Assembly: GCA_938003765.1 (NCBI GenBank)
Contig: CALKYE010000198.1
Coordinates: 1 to 26,204, forward strand
Length of the DNA stretch: 26,204 nucleotides
Direction: 5' to 3'
DNA from: an uncultured Planctomycetia bacterium
GTDB taxonomy: Bacteria; Planctomycetota; UBA1135; GCA-002686595
Below, piece after piece: positions 17,581 through 24,523 of the stretch (position 1 is its first letter; each line of letters starts with the position of its first letter). The notes beneath the pieces are model-generated. The model searched no databases. It saw only the letters and a program-made list of their open reading frames with translations, and was not told where the DNA came from. A program made the position numbers and the translations under genes.

Positions 17581-18381
17581 TCAGAACTTCCAGCCCAGCG
17601 AGAGCAGGTAGCGCTGGTCGACGCGCTCGGGCTGCGCCGGCGTGTTGTCGTAATCGACCACCCACTGCAGCGAGAGCAGCATGTTCTCGCTCAGCGCCGC
17701 AGCCGCGCGCAGGTCGGAGCGACCGTAGAAGTCGTCCTTGTCCTCGGCCGAGGGATACGCTTCGAGCGTGTGGAGGAAGCTCCACGTGTCGTTCATCTTG
17801 TACGCCGCGTTGGTCGCGACGCGGATGGCGATGTCCTCGGTGTCCGTCGACGCCGTGCTGCGGTAATCGGTGTCGATGTAGGAGACCCCCGTTTCGATCC
17901 CGAACTTCCAAGTGTCGGTGTTGTAGTACTGATGGCCGAGTCCGACGCCGCCAGTCCAACGCAGGGAGATGTCCTGCAGCAGGTCGCCTTCCGCGGTGCC
18001 CATGCCGTAGCCGTAGGTCTTCTCCGAGAAGAAGTAGTCGTACTTCGCGCGGCCGAAGGTCTTGCGGTCGACCAAGGTCCAGTCGTTCGTGACCGGGTCG
18101 TTCTTGTTGTCGCCGTACACCCACAGGAAGCCCAGCGTGATGCGGTCCTTCTCGCGCGCGTACTGCGCTTCGGCGGAGGCGTTGGCCTGACGCGTCTCGG
18201 AGTTGCCGGTCGTCAGGGTGAAGCCGGCGTTGACCTGGCCGGTCCACTTGGGCGCAACGGGCGCCGCCGCGGGATCTTGAACGATCGAGCTCGCGACGAG
18301 GTGATTCGGCGCAGCCTCGGGCTGAGCGGGGACGGCGTTGGCGGCGAGCCAGAGCGCCACGGGGACAATCGAATTGAGCAT
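17581..18381 (-). CDS. DUF481 (YdiY-like) outer-membrane beta-barrel protein
   Basis: A 266-residue protein from the ATG at 18381. It has a signal peptide (MLNSIVPVALWLAANAVPAQP) and then amphipathic strands typical of DUF481: KWTGQVNAGFTLTTGNSETRQANASAEAQY near residue 45 is the hallmark opening ('l..G.t.ttGNt...'), followed by YDYFFSEKTYGYGMG and GVGLGHQYYNTDTWKFGIETG. It ends in LSLGWKF, with the terminal Phe expected of Bam-inserted barrels. The molecule transported, if any, is not known for the family. The gene is preceded by a 174-base gap containing an 18-bp palindrome and faces the plus-strand operon tail-to-tail. Confidence 0.9.
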   Translation of the reverse strand: MLNSIVPVALWLAANAVPAQPEAAPNHLVASSIVQDPAAAPVAPKWTGQVNAGFTLTTGNSETRQANASAEAQYAREKDRITLGFLWVYGDNKNDPVTNDWTLVDRKTFGRAKYDYFFSEKTYGYGMGTAEGDLLQDISLRWTGGVGLGHQYYNTDTWKFGIETGVSYIDTDYRSTASTDTEDIAIRVATNAAYKMNDTWSFLHTLEAYPSAEDKDDFYGRSDLRAAAALSENMLLSLQWVVDYDNTPAQPERVDQRYLLSLGWKF

Positions 18382-18509
18382 GTTGGCATCCAGAGAGAGG
18401 GCTGGCTCACGCGGCAGCGTCGCGGCCTCCGATCGGGGCCGCTGGGACGCGGGGGAACACGGGATGAACCATCACCGCGCCGCGCGAGACAAGCGGAACA
18501 TTGACTTTC

Positions 18510-18527
18510 CCCGCGCTGCAGCGCGGG
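18510..18527. repeat. 18-bp perfect palindrome upstream of the DUF481 gene
   Basis: CCCGCGCTGCAGCGCGGG reads the same on both strands. It lies 28 bases past the stop of the ATPase gene and about 130 bases before the DUF481 start. As a stem of 7 bp with a TGCA loop it could terminate the ATPase transcript; as DNA it could be an operator. Confidence 0.4.
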
Positions 18528-18555
18528 CTGCGCGCCGGCGCGGGGGGCGGAGAGA

Positions 18556-19233
18556 CTAGCGAGTAGCGCCGTTTTCCGCGCGCGGGTGCGAGCCATTTCC
18601 CTCGCGCCCGCCGCGTCCTTCGAGTTCGTATTCACTGGCCGGCCAGGCCAGCGGCGTCTCGTGCTCCAGCGGCTCGACTCCGGCGAGCGCGAACACGCGC
18701 TCCACCAGTCGCACGCGCTCTTGCATCGGCAGGCAGTCGATCGGGATGTACGGGATGCGGAACAGCTCCAGCATCAGCTTGACCATGCCGTCGATGCGCA
18801 CGACCTCGTCCCACTGCACGCCCGCGCGCACGCCGTCGTCGTGCAGCAATTCACGGTGCGGGCGGATGAAGAACACCAGTCCCGTGCGCACCGACTGCAT
18901 GTAGCGCTCGAGCCTGGGGTCGCTCGCGAGCTGGCCCAGCACGGTCGCGTGCTGCGCCGCGTACGCCAGGTTGCAGAAGGCGCGGTCCGAGACGAACGCG
19001 CCGGGCTGCGCCGCCTCCGCCGCGATCTGACGCGCGAAGACCTCGGTCTGGTAGCGATCCACGACCTCGAGGCGCGAGCGCAGCCGATCGAGCTGCTCCT
19101 CCATTTCGGCCAATACGCCGCGCGCGACCTCCGAGATCATCGGCAGGCCGTAGTGGTCGCGCACCCAGCGCGCGAGCGTCGTCTTGCCGGTCGAATGGGC
19201 GCCGACGAAGTAGATCCGAATGGGCTTGTGCAC
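18556..19233 (-). CDS. NadR-like P-loop ATPase (AAA_28 family)
   Basis: A 225-residue protein from the GTG at 19233, with GGAGG 8 bases upstream. The N-terminus holds a Walker A loop, GAHSTGKT (11-18), in the exact form typical of the AAA_28/NadR kinase-like family (PF13521). Around residue 85 FVSDRAFCNLAYAAQ would supply the second acidic residue, and a helical region ending in HPRAENGATR follows. In NadR this fold is a ribosylnicotinamide kinase; stand-alone AAA_28 proteins have no settled function, so nucleotide or NAD-precursor phosphorylation is only a possibility. The Gly/Arg-rich C-terminal tail (about 205-225) is probably disordered. The gene lies 84 bases after the MFS gene, and a short hairpin covers its ribosome-binding site. 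Confidence 0.82.
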   Translation of the reverse strand: MHKPIRIYFVGAHSTGKTTLARWVRDHYGLPMISEVARGVLAEMEEQLDRLRSRLEVVDRYQTEVFARQIAAEAAQPGAFVSDRAFCNLAYAAQHATVLGQLASDPRLERYMQSVRTGLVFFIRPHRELLHDDGVRAGVQWDEVVRIDGMVKLMLELFRIPYIPIDCLPMQERVRLVERVFALAGVEPLEHETPLAWPASEYELEGRGGREGNGSHPRAENGATR

Positions 19234-19241
19234 GGCGGGGA

Positions 19242-19257
19242 CCTCCGAAGGCGGAGG
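19242..19257 (-). promoter_or_regulatory. Hairpin sequestering the Shine-Dalgarno of the AAA_28 gene
   Basis: In the minus-strand transcript CCTCCG (19257-19252), loop CCTT, CGGAGG (19247-19242) form a perfect 6-bp stem-loop. The GGAGG ribosome-binding site (19246-19242) is the 3' arm. The GTG start follows 8 bases later. Such a fold would limit translation until opened, for example by temperature, a ligand or coupling to upstream translation. Confidence 0.5.
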
Positions 19258-19286
19258 CTACCCGTTGGGGCCGCGCTGTCCACCCC

Positions 19287-19302
19287 CCACAAGCGATTGT
19301 GG
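19287..19302. repeat. Inverted repeat after the MFS gene
   Basis: CCACAA (19287-19292) and TTGTGG (19297-19302) flank a 4-base loop, 16 bases past the MFS stop. This is a weak terminator or operator candidate. Confidence 0.3.
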
Positions 19303-19317
19303 ATGAGCGGTGGAAAT

Positions 19318-20544
19318 CTACTCCCGAGTGATCGCCGGGCGCGCCGCCACCCCGCGCCGCACCGCCAGCAGGTAGCCCCCCAGCACCAGGGCGTTGAGGA
19401 GGAACACGCCGCGGACCCCGACCAGGGCCGCCACGGCCCCTCCCGCCATCGACGAGAGCGCCACGGACCAGCAGCGCGCCGCGAACACGAGCCCCATCGC
19501 GCCGCCGCGTTGGGCGAGTGTGGATTCCTGCGCGGCGACGCCGAACGCCAGGGGACCGGAGCCCGCGATCGCGACGCCGAACGCCACGCGTCCCAAGAGC
19601 ATGGCCTCGTAGCTCGTCGCGAGCGCCTGCGCGGCGAGCGAGGCGCAGCAGCCGACGCCGCACCACACCAGCGCTCGCGCGGCGCCGTTGCGGTCCCCCA
19701 GTGAGCCCCACCACGGCATCGCCAGGAGATTGGCGACGGCCATGGCGCTGAACAGCGCGCTCGTGCTCGGCGGAATCGCGGGCCACCAGGACGAGAGATC
19801 GCGCACGTGCAGTTCGAGCAGTGGATGCGTCGCGCCCAGTCCGAACTGGATCCAGAAGCTCAGCACGACCGCCGAGCGCAGCGCGCGGTTCGCGCGCAAC
19901 TGCGCGATGTCGCCGAGGCTTTCGCGCAGCACGCTGCGCACCGACTTGGAGCGGGCCTCGACGTGCTCCTGCTCGCGCGCGGGCTCGTGGGCGAAGAGCA
20001 GCACCGCCAAGGCCGAGACCCCAGCCAGCGTCGCCACGACGAAGTACACCGCCTGGAGAGAGAGCTGCAGTCGCAGCAACTCGCCCAGCGCCGGACCGGC
20101 GACCGCTCCGAGCACCATCGAGGTGTTGAGCCAGGCCGTGACACGGCTCTGGGCGTTGGCGGGCGCTTGCACGCTCACCAGCGTCAAGCTCGGCGCGAGG
20201 AAGCCCGAGAACATGCCCTGCGCGACGCGCAGCCAGAGCATGTCCCACTGGTCGCGCGCGAACGCCATCGCGCCGACGAACAGCGTGATCGCGAGCATGG
20301 CGCGCAGCACCATCAGGCGTCGGCCGAAGCGATCGCCGAGCGCGCCCCACAGCGGGCTGGCGAGGGCGGCCGAGAGCGGCGCCGCGCCGAACAACAGGCC
20401 CGCCCACATCGCGACCTCGTCGCGATCGCGCATGCCGAGCGCCTCGAGATGGCTCGCGAAGAAGGGCAGGAACGCCTGCATCCCGATCGCGGTGACCAGG
20501 TTCGCAGCCCACACGGCCACGAACGTTCGCTTCCAAGCAGGCAT
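19318..20544 (-). CDS. Major facilitator superfamily (MFS) transporter, DHA1-like
   Basis: A 408-residue integral inner-membrane protein from the ATG at 20544, with about 12 hydrophobic helices in two halves split by a charged central loop (AHEPAREQEHVEARSKSVRSVLRESL, about 185-210). MFS motif A appears after helix 2 as GALGDRFGRR (67-76), and a second copy (WGSLGDRNGAAR) occurs in the C-terminal half. Layout and length match drug/H+ antiporters of the DHA1 group, so export of a small hydrophobic compound or sugar is plausible, but the substrate cannot be told from sequence. It lies 102 bases downstream of the HD-GYP regulator gene and 84 bases upstream of the ATPase gene, on the same strand as both. 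Confidence 0.92.
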   Translation of the reverse strand: MPAWKRTFVAVWAANLVTAIGMQAFLPFFASHLEALGMRDRDEVAMWAGLLFGAAPLSAALASPLWGALGDRFGRRLMVLRAMLAITLFVGAMAFARDQWDMLWLRVAQGMFSGFLAPSLTLVSVQAPANAQSRVTAWLNTSMVLGAVAGPALGELLRLQLSLQAVYFVVATLAGVSALAVLLFAHEPAREQEHVEARSKSVRSVLRESLGDIAQLRANRALRSAVVLSFWIQFGLGATHPLLELHVRDLSSWWPAIPPSTSALFSAMAVANLLAMPWWGSLGDRNGAARALVWCGVGCCASLAAQALATSYEAMLLGRVAFGVAIAGSGPLAFGVAAQESTLAQRGGAMGLVFAARCWSVALSSMAGGAVAALVGVRGVFLLNALVLGGYLLAVRRGVAARPAITRE

Positions 20545-20604
20545 GGCCGAGCTGGAGAGAGTAGCGCGCGACGTGCGCCGGTGTCGACGCGAGGCCGGGC
20601 CTTC

Positions 20605-20635
20605 GCGCTCGCGACAGCGACGTGTTCGCGAGCGC
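20605..20635 (-). terminator. Terminator-like hairpin after the HD-GYP gene
   Basis: A perfect 10-bp stem (20605-20614 with 20626-20635) encloses an 11-base loop, starting 12 bases past the HD-GYP stop. No U run follows; the next bases on the transcript are GAAGGCCCGG. It would separate the HD-GYP message from the MFS gene. Confidence 0.5.
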
Positions 20636-20646
20636 TTCGAGCTCGC

Positions 20647-22125
20647 TCAGGCGCTGACGGCGTCCGGCGCGACGGGCTCGTCGGCGAGGCGCACGCGGAT
20701 CTCGTCGGCCTGCGCGGCGCGACGGACGAACGCGTCGACGACGCGCGGATCGAAGTGCGAACCCGAGCCGCTGATCACCCAGTTCAACGCGTCCTCGTGA
20801 GTCCACGCGCGCTTGTACGGACGCTCGCTGGTGAGCGCGTCGTACACGTCCGCGAGCGCCACGATGCGCGCGCTGAGCGGGATCTGTTCGCCGCTGACGC
20901 CGCGCGGATAGCCGCCGCCGTCCCACTTCTCGTGGTGGCACCAGGCGATGTCGTGGCTCATGGCGAGGAACGGCTGCGGCGCGCCCTGCCCCATCACGCT
21001 GCGCAGCGTCTGCGCGCCGATCTGGGCGTGCGTCTTCATCACCTGCCACTCCTGCGCGGTGAGCTTGCCCGGCTTGCGCAGGATCGAGTCGGGGATGCCG
21101 ACCTTGCCGATGTCGTGCAGCGGCGCCGACTTCTCGAGCACGCTGATCCACTCGTCGCTGATCACGTCGGCGAACCAGCCGTCCTCGCGCAGCCCGCGCG
21201 CGATCAGCCGGCAGAACAGACTCACGCGATCGAGGTGTCGACCGGTCTCGTTGTCGCGGTGCTCCGCGAGCTTGGCCAGCGCGAGGATCGTCGCCTGCTG
21301 GGCTTCGTCGCGCTCGCGGCGGCGCAGCACGTTGTGCGCGGCGACGCAGGCCGAAGCCGACACCGAGCGCAGCAGGCAGTGCTGAGCCGAGGTCAGCGGC
21401 TTCCCGGCGCGGTCGCGCGACTCGACGCGCAAGAGCCCGAGCGAGTCGTTGTTGGACTCGATCACGTACACGGCTCCGTCGTGCAGCGTCGAGTCGGGCG
21501 GCCACGCGGCCGGTTCATCGCCGATGAGCGAGACGCACGCGGCTCGACCGCCGCTGAGTTCGCTCGCGGCGCGCGCCGCGGCGCTGGCGACCGATTCCAA
21601 CGTGTCGCACGCCGCCAACTGCGACGCGAAGAGGTGCAGCCGCAGCAGATGGCTGGTCTGCTCGTGGACGATGTCCTCGAGCTGCGAGTTGAACTGCAGC
21701 AGCACTTCGCGCGAGAACTCCGACTGCTCGGCGCGCGCGCGCTGCTCGAGGCGCAGGCGGTGTTCGGCCAGCGCGTCCTCGATCGAGTTGAGCAGGACCT
21801 CGCGCGGGCAGGGCTTCTCGAGGAAGCGGAAGATGCGCCCGGAGTGCAGCGCCTGGATGGCCACGTCCACGTCGACCACGCCGGTGAGCAGCATGGTGAC
21901 GGTCTCGGGCGACGCCGAGCGGATCCGCGCGAGCAGATCGACGCCCTTGGTCCCCGGCATCTCGTAGTCGCTGACCACCACGGCGAAGGGCCCGCGCTCG
22001 CGGAGCACGTCCAGCGCCTCCTCCGCGCTCGTAGCCGTCGCCACCGCCAGACCCGGCGGCGCCAACCGCACGATCACGTCGAGGACCTGAGGCGTATCGT
22101 CGACGAACAGGATGGAGTCGGCCAC
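20647..22125 (-). CDS. Response regulator with GAF-like linker and HD-GYP phosphodiesterase domain
   Basis: A 492-residue protein from the GTG at 22125. The receiver domain (1-125) has the acidic pair D9/D10, the phospho-acceptor D53 (VVSDYEMPG), T81 and K104. A coiled coil (120-165) and a GAF-like region (about 168-262) follow. The HD-GYP domain (about 275-475) shows HDIGK at 337-341 and HHEKWDGGGYPRG at 397-409, so all hallmark residues of a c-di-GMP phosphodiesterase are intact. Probable role: lower c-di-GMP in response to a partner histidine kinase, which is not in the window. It lies 140 bases after the UPF0210 gene and is preceded by two hairpins, so it may be a separate transcript rather than part of the BMC operon. 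Confidence 0.95.
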   Translation of the reverse strand: MADSILFVDDTPQVLDVIVRLAPPGLAVATATSAEEALDVLRERGPFAVVVSDYEMPGTKGVDLLARIRSASPETVTMLLTGVVDVDVAIQALHSGRIFRFLEKPCPREVLLNSIEDALAEHRLRLEQRARAEQSEFSREVLLQFNSQLEDIVHEQTSHLLRLHLFASQLAACDTLESVASAAARAASELSGGRAACVSLIGDEPAAWPPDSTLHDGAVYVIESNNDSLGLLRVESRDRAGKPLTSAQHCLLRSVSASACVAAHNVLRRRERDEAQQATILALAKLAEHRDNETGRHLDRVSLFCRLIARGLREDGWFADVISDEWISVLEKSAPLHDIGKVGIPDSILRKPGKLTAQEWQVMKTHAQIGAQTLRSVMGQGAPQPFLAMSHDIAWCHHEKWDGGGYPRGVSGEQIPLSARIVALADVYDALTSERPYKRAWTHEDALNWVISGSGSHFDPRVVDAFVRRAAQADEIRVRLADEPVAPDAVSA

Positions 22126-22153
22126 GAGATGGACGGTCAGGGCGAGAGAGGAG

Positions 22154-22178
22154 CCGCGAGGGAACGATCAGCTCGCGG
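22154..22178 (-). repeat. Dyad upstream of the HD-GYP gene (proximal)
   Basis: CCGCGAG (22154-22160) and CTCGCGG (22172-22178) form a perfect 7-bp stem with an 11-base loop, 29 bases before the HD-GYP start. Confidence 0.4.
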
Positions 22179-22182
22179 ACCA

Positions 22183-22202
22183 TCGACGTGGCCGTACGTC
22201 GA
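22183..22202 (-). repeat. Dyad upstream of the HD-GYP gene (distal)
   Basis: TCGACGT (22183-22189) and ACGTCGA (22196-22202) are perfect 7-base arms around a 6-base spacer, 58 bases before the HD-GYP start and 64 bases after the UPF0210 stop. The spacing fits a dimeric-regulator operator as well as a terminator stem. Confidence 0.45.
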
Positions 22203-22265
22203 CTTGAGCTGACGCCGGCGCGGCGCGCGCCCTGTCGCAGTGCTGGAACCGCCGGCTCTCGGCCG

Positions 22266-23630
22266 TCAGTTCTTGTAGCTCTGCAGCGGCGCGGGGATCC
22301 GGCCCCCGCGCTCGTGGAGCACGCGGCAACCGAAGCGTCCGGGGTCCTGCACGATCGCGGTCCCCAGGAGCCCGCCCCACTCGACCATCTCACCGGGCCC
22401 CTTGCCGGGCACGGGAATGATGCGCACCGCGGTGGTCTTGTGGTTGACCATGCCAATGGCGAGCTCGTCGGCGATGATCCCCGTCAAGGTCGACGCGGGG
22501 GTGTCGCCCGGCACCGCGACCATGTCGAGTCCGACCGAGCAGACGCTGGTCATGGCCTCGAGCTTCGCGAGCGACAGCGCGCCCACGCGCACCGCCTCGA
22601 TCATGCCGGCGTCCTCGCTGACGGGGATGAACGCGCCCGAGAGTCCGCCGACGCTCGAGGACGCCATCGCGCCGCCCTTCTTCACGGCGTCGGTGAGCAA
22701 CGCGAGCGCCGCGGTCGTGCCGGGAGCGCCCGTGCGCTCGACGCCGATCAACTCGAGGATGTCGGAGACCGAATCGCCGATGGCGGGCGTCGGCGCGAGG
22801 CTCACGTCGACGATGCCGAAGGTCGTGCCCAGGCGGCGCGCGGCCTCGCGACCGACCAGCTCGCCCATGCGCGTGATCTTGAAGGCGGTGCGCTTGACGG
22901 TCTCGGCCACGCTGAGCATGTCGGCCTGCGGTCCCAGACGCGCCAGCGCGGAGCGCACGACGCCCGGTCCGCTGACGCCGACGTTGACGACGGTTTCAGG
23001 CTCGCCCACGCCCGAGTGCGCGCCCGCGACGAAGGGGTTGTCCTCGACCGCGTTGCAGAAGCACACGAGCTTGGCGCAACCCAGGCCGCCCTGGTCCGCG
23101 GTCAACGCCGCGGTCTCGAGGATCAGCTCGCTGAAGCGCGCGATCGCATCGAGGTTGAGCCCCGCGCGCGTCGAGCCCAGCGCGACCGAAGCGCATACGG
23201 CTTTCGTTTCGGCGAGCGCGCGCGGGATCGACTCGAGCAGCGCCCGGTCCGCGTTGGTGAGCCCCTTGTAGACGTAGGCGCTGTAGCCGCCGATGAAGTC
23301 GACGCCGCAGACCTTCGCCGCAGCGTCCATCGCGCGCGCGAACGGCACGAGATCGCGCTCTCCGCAAGCCGCCGCGACCCACGCGATGGGCGTCGTGGCG
23401 ATGCGCTTGTTGACGATCTTGATCCCGTAGTCGGCGGAGATCGAAGCGCCCACGGCCACGAGGTTGCGGCCGTGGTGAACGATCTTGGCGTAGATCTTCT
23501 CGCAGGCGCTCTCGATGTCGCTGTCGGCGCAGTCGAAGAGCGAGATGCCGAGCGTGGTCGTGCGGATGTCGAGCGTCTCGAGCTCGAACATCCGGATCGT
23601 CTCGAGGATCTCCTGGTCGGTGAAGCCCAT
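22266..23630 (-). CDS. UPF0210 / DUF711 ('PFL family') protein
   Basis: A 454-residue protein of standard family length, from the ATG at 23630. Family-typical stretches include DIRTTTLGISLFDCAD near residue 20, CEKIYAKIVHHGRNLV, LVAVGASISADYGIKIVNKRIATTP, FCNAVEDNPFVAGAHSGVGEPE, NVGVSGPGVV, and the C-terminal VPGDTP and HKTTAVRIIPVPGKGPGEMVEWGGLLG. The biochemical role of the family is not established; the 'PFL' name reflects a structural likeness to pyruvate formate-lyase and no glycyl-radical loop is present. In many bacteria it is encoded next to a UPF0237 ACT protein, as here (34 bases upstream). Here that pair sits in a BMC operon, suggesting a link to compartment metabolism; this is inference. 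Confidence 0.95.
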   Translation of the reverse strand: MGFTDQEILETIRMFELETLDIRTTTLGISLFDCADSDIESACEKIYAKIVHHGRNLVAVGASISADYGIKIVNKRIATTPIAWVAAACGERDLVPFARAMDAAAKVCGVDFIGGYSAYVYKGLTNADRALLESIPRALAETKAVCASVALGSTRAGLNLDAIARFSELILETAALTADQGGLGCAKLVCFCNAVEDNPFVAGAHSGVGEPETVVNVGVSGPGVVRSALARLGPQADMLSVAETVKRTAFKITRMGELVGREAARRLGTTFGIVDVSLAPTPAIGDSVSDILELIGVERTGAPGTTAALALLTDAVKKGGAMASSSVGGLSGAFIPVSEDAGMIEAVRVGALSLAKLEAMTSVCSVGLDMVAVPGDTPASTLTGIIADELAIGMVNHKTTAVRIIPVPGKGPGEMVEWGGLLGTAIVQDPGRFGCRVLHERGGRIPAPLQSYKN

Positions 23631-23664
23631 CGTCGTCGCGTGTTCTTTCGAGTGGCCTGCGGGC

Positions 23665-24180
23665 TCACAGCCGGTGCATGAAGCGGAACACGCGCTCGTG
23701 CATGACGCGGCAGACGTAGTCGTCCTGGCCGCCGAGGCACTCGAGCACCTGCTTGATCTGCGCGAACGAGCTGCCGGGCGGGACCTCGACGGTCAGCACG
23801 AGGTGGAAGAAGCCCTGCACCATCTTCTGCGAGATGTCCTGCACCGAGCCGTTGAGGCTCGAGAGCGCGGAGGTGATCTCGGCCAGCACGCCGGCGCGGT
23901 TGCGCCCCACCGCGGTCACCACGACCATCTGCGTGCTGTCGATGTCGGAGTCGCTCGCGGGCTCGGGCAAGTGCGGCAGCGAGCGCATCGCGCGCTGCGC
24001 GTCCGGTCCGCGATCGGGCGCGGGCTCGCTCCAGCCGGCGCCGCGCGCGTCGACGATGCGCACGCCGTTCTGCGCGGCGAACTCGAGCGCCTGCGGCGTC
24101 ACGATCGTCTCGGCGTCGACGACGATCTGCCCGCCGCCAGCGCGCCGCACGTCTTCGGTGGTGATGAATTTCTTGGCCAT
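23665..24180 (-). CDS. EutQ/EutT-N-like module fused to UPF0237 ACT domain
   Basis: A 171-residue protein from the ATG at 24180. Residues about 1-48 (KKFITTEDVRRAGG, then IVTPQALEFAAQNGVRIV) follow a pattern, 'iT..dvr......TP.A...a...gi.i', that I recall from the N-termini of BMC proteins EutQ and EutT. A polar linker rich in Asp/Pro follows. Residues about 82-171 are an ACT domain of the UPF0237 type: VVVTAVGRNRAGVLAEITSALSSLNGSVQDISQ, MVQGFFHLVLTVEV and the ending RVFRFMHRL. Stand-alone UPF0237 proteins are about 90 residues, so the N-terminal half is an addition. ACT domains usually bind small ligands and regulate a partner; the partner is likely the next gene, UPF0210. It lies 12 bases after the preceding gene. 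Confidence 0.88.
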   Translation of the reverse strand: MAKKFITTEDVRRAGGGQIVVDAETIVTPQALEFAAQNGVRIVDARGAGWSEPAPDRGPDAQRAMRSLPHLPEPASDSDIDSTQMVVVTAVGRNRAGVLAEITSALSSLNGSVQDISQKMVQGFFHLVLTVEVPPGSSFAQIKQVLECLGGQDDYVCRVMHERVFRFMHRL

Positions 24181-24192
24181 CGCTGCAGCGGA

Positions 24193-24507
24193 TCAGGAGA
24201 ACGGAACTGGGCCTTGTTCGGTCAGGCGCGCGATGCTCGCCACGCCGTTCTTGACGACCACCACGTACGTGCCGTCGCTGGCGAGCAGCTTGCTCCACGC
24301 GCAAGGCTTGCCGCCGCCGCAGGCGCCTCCGCACGCGCAGCCGCCCGAACTCGGCGCGTCGGACTTGGAGCGCACGACGCGCACGCCGCGTTCGAAGGCC
24401 AGATCGATCGCCGCGGGCGTGAGGATCGTGTCCGGCGGCACGACGAGCTCGGCGCCGCGCGCCAACGCGCGGACGTCGCTCTCGGTCACCAGCCGCCTGC
24501 CGCTCAT
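24193..24507 (-). CDS. Small BMC-associated protein with EutQ/EutT-N-like module and CxCx3Cx5C cluster
   Basis: A 104-residue protein from the ATG at 24507, 16 bases after the BMC-T stop. Its first 46 residues (LVTESDVRALARG, then ILTPAAIDLAFERGVRVV) match the N-terminal module of the neighbouring ACT protein residue for residue in pattern. A glycine-rich segment follows with four Cys at 57, 59, 63 and 69 (CACGGACGGGKPC), suitable for zinc or an iron-sulfur cluster. The end (KLLASDGTYVVVVKNGVASIARL) looks like two beta strands. No known family was recognised beyond the shared module. Its position between a shell protein and the ACT/UPF0210 pair suggests a compartment-linked role such as metal or redox cofactor handling, but this is inference. 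Confidence 0.8.
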   Translation of the reverse strand: MSGRRLVTESDVRALARGAELVVPPDTILTPAAIDLAFERGVRVVRSKSDAPSSGGCACGGACGGGKPCAWSKLLASDGTYVVVVKNGVASIARLTEQGPVPFS

Positions 24508-24523
24508 CGCGTCGCGCGTCGGC

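Noticed and set aside
18851..22212. Long open frames opposite or out of frame with the MFS and HD-GYP genes (884 and 801 codons)
   Set aside because: They cover recognisable MFS and HD-GYP genes in the wrong frame and have no recognisable domain.
22266..23630. UPF0210 protein as a glycyl radical enzyme of the compartment
   Set aside because: It is 454 residues, about half the usual length, and has no C-terminal glycyl-radical loop. The 'PFL' label is structural only.
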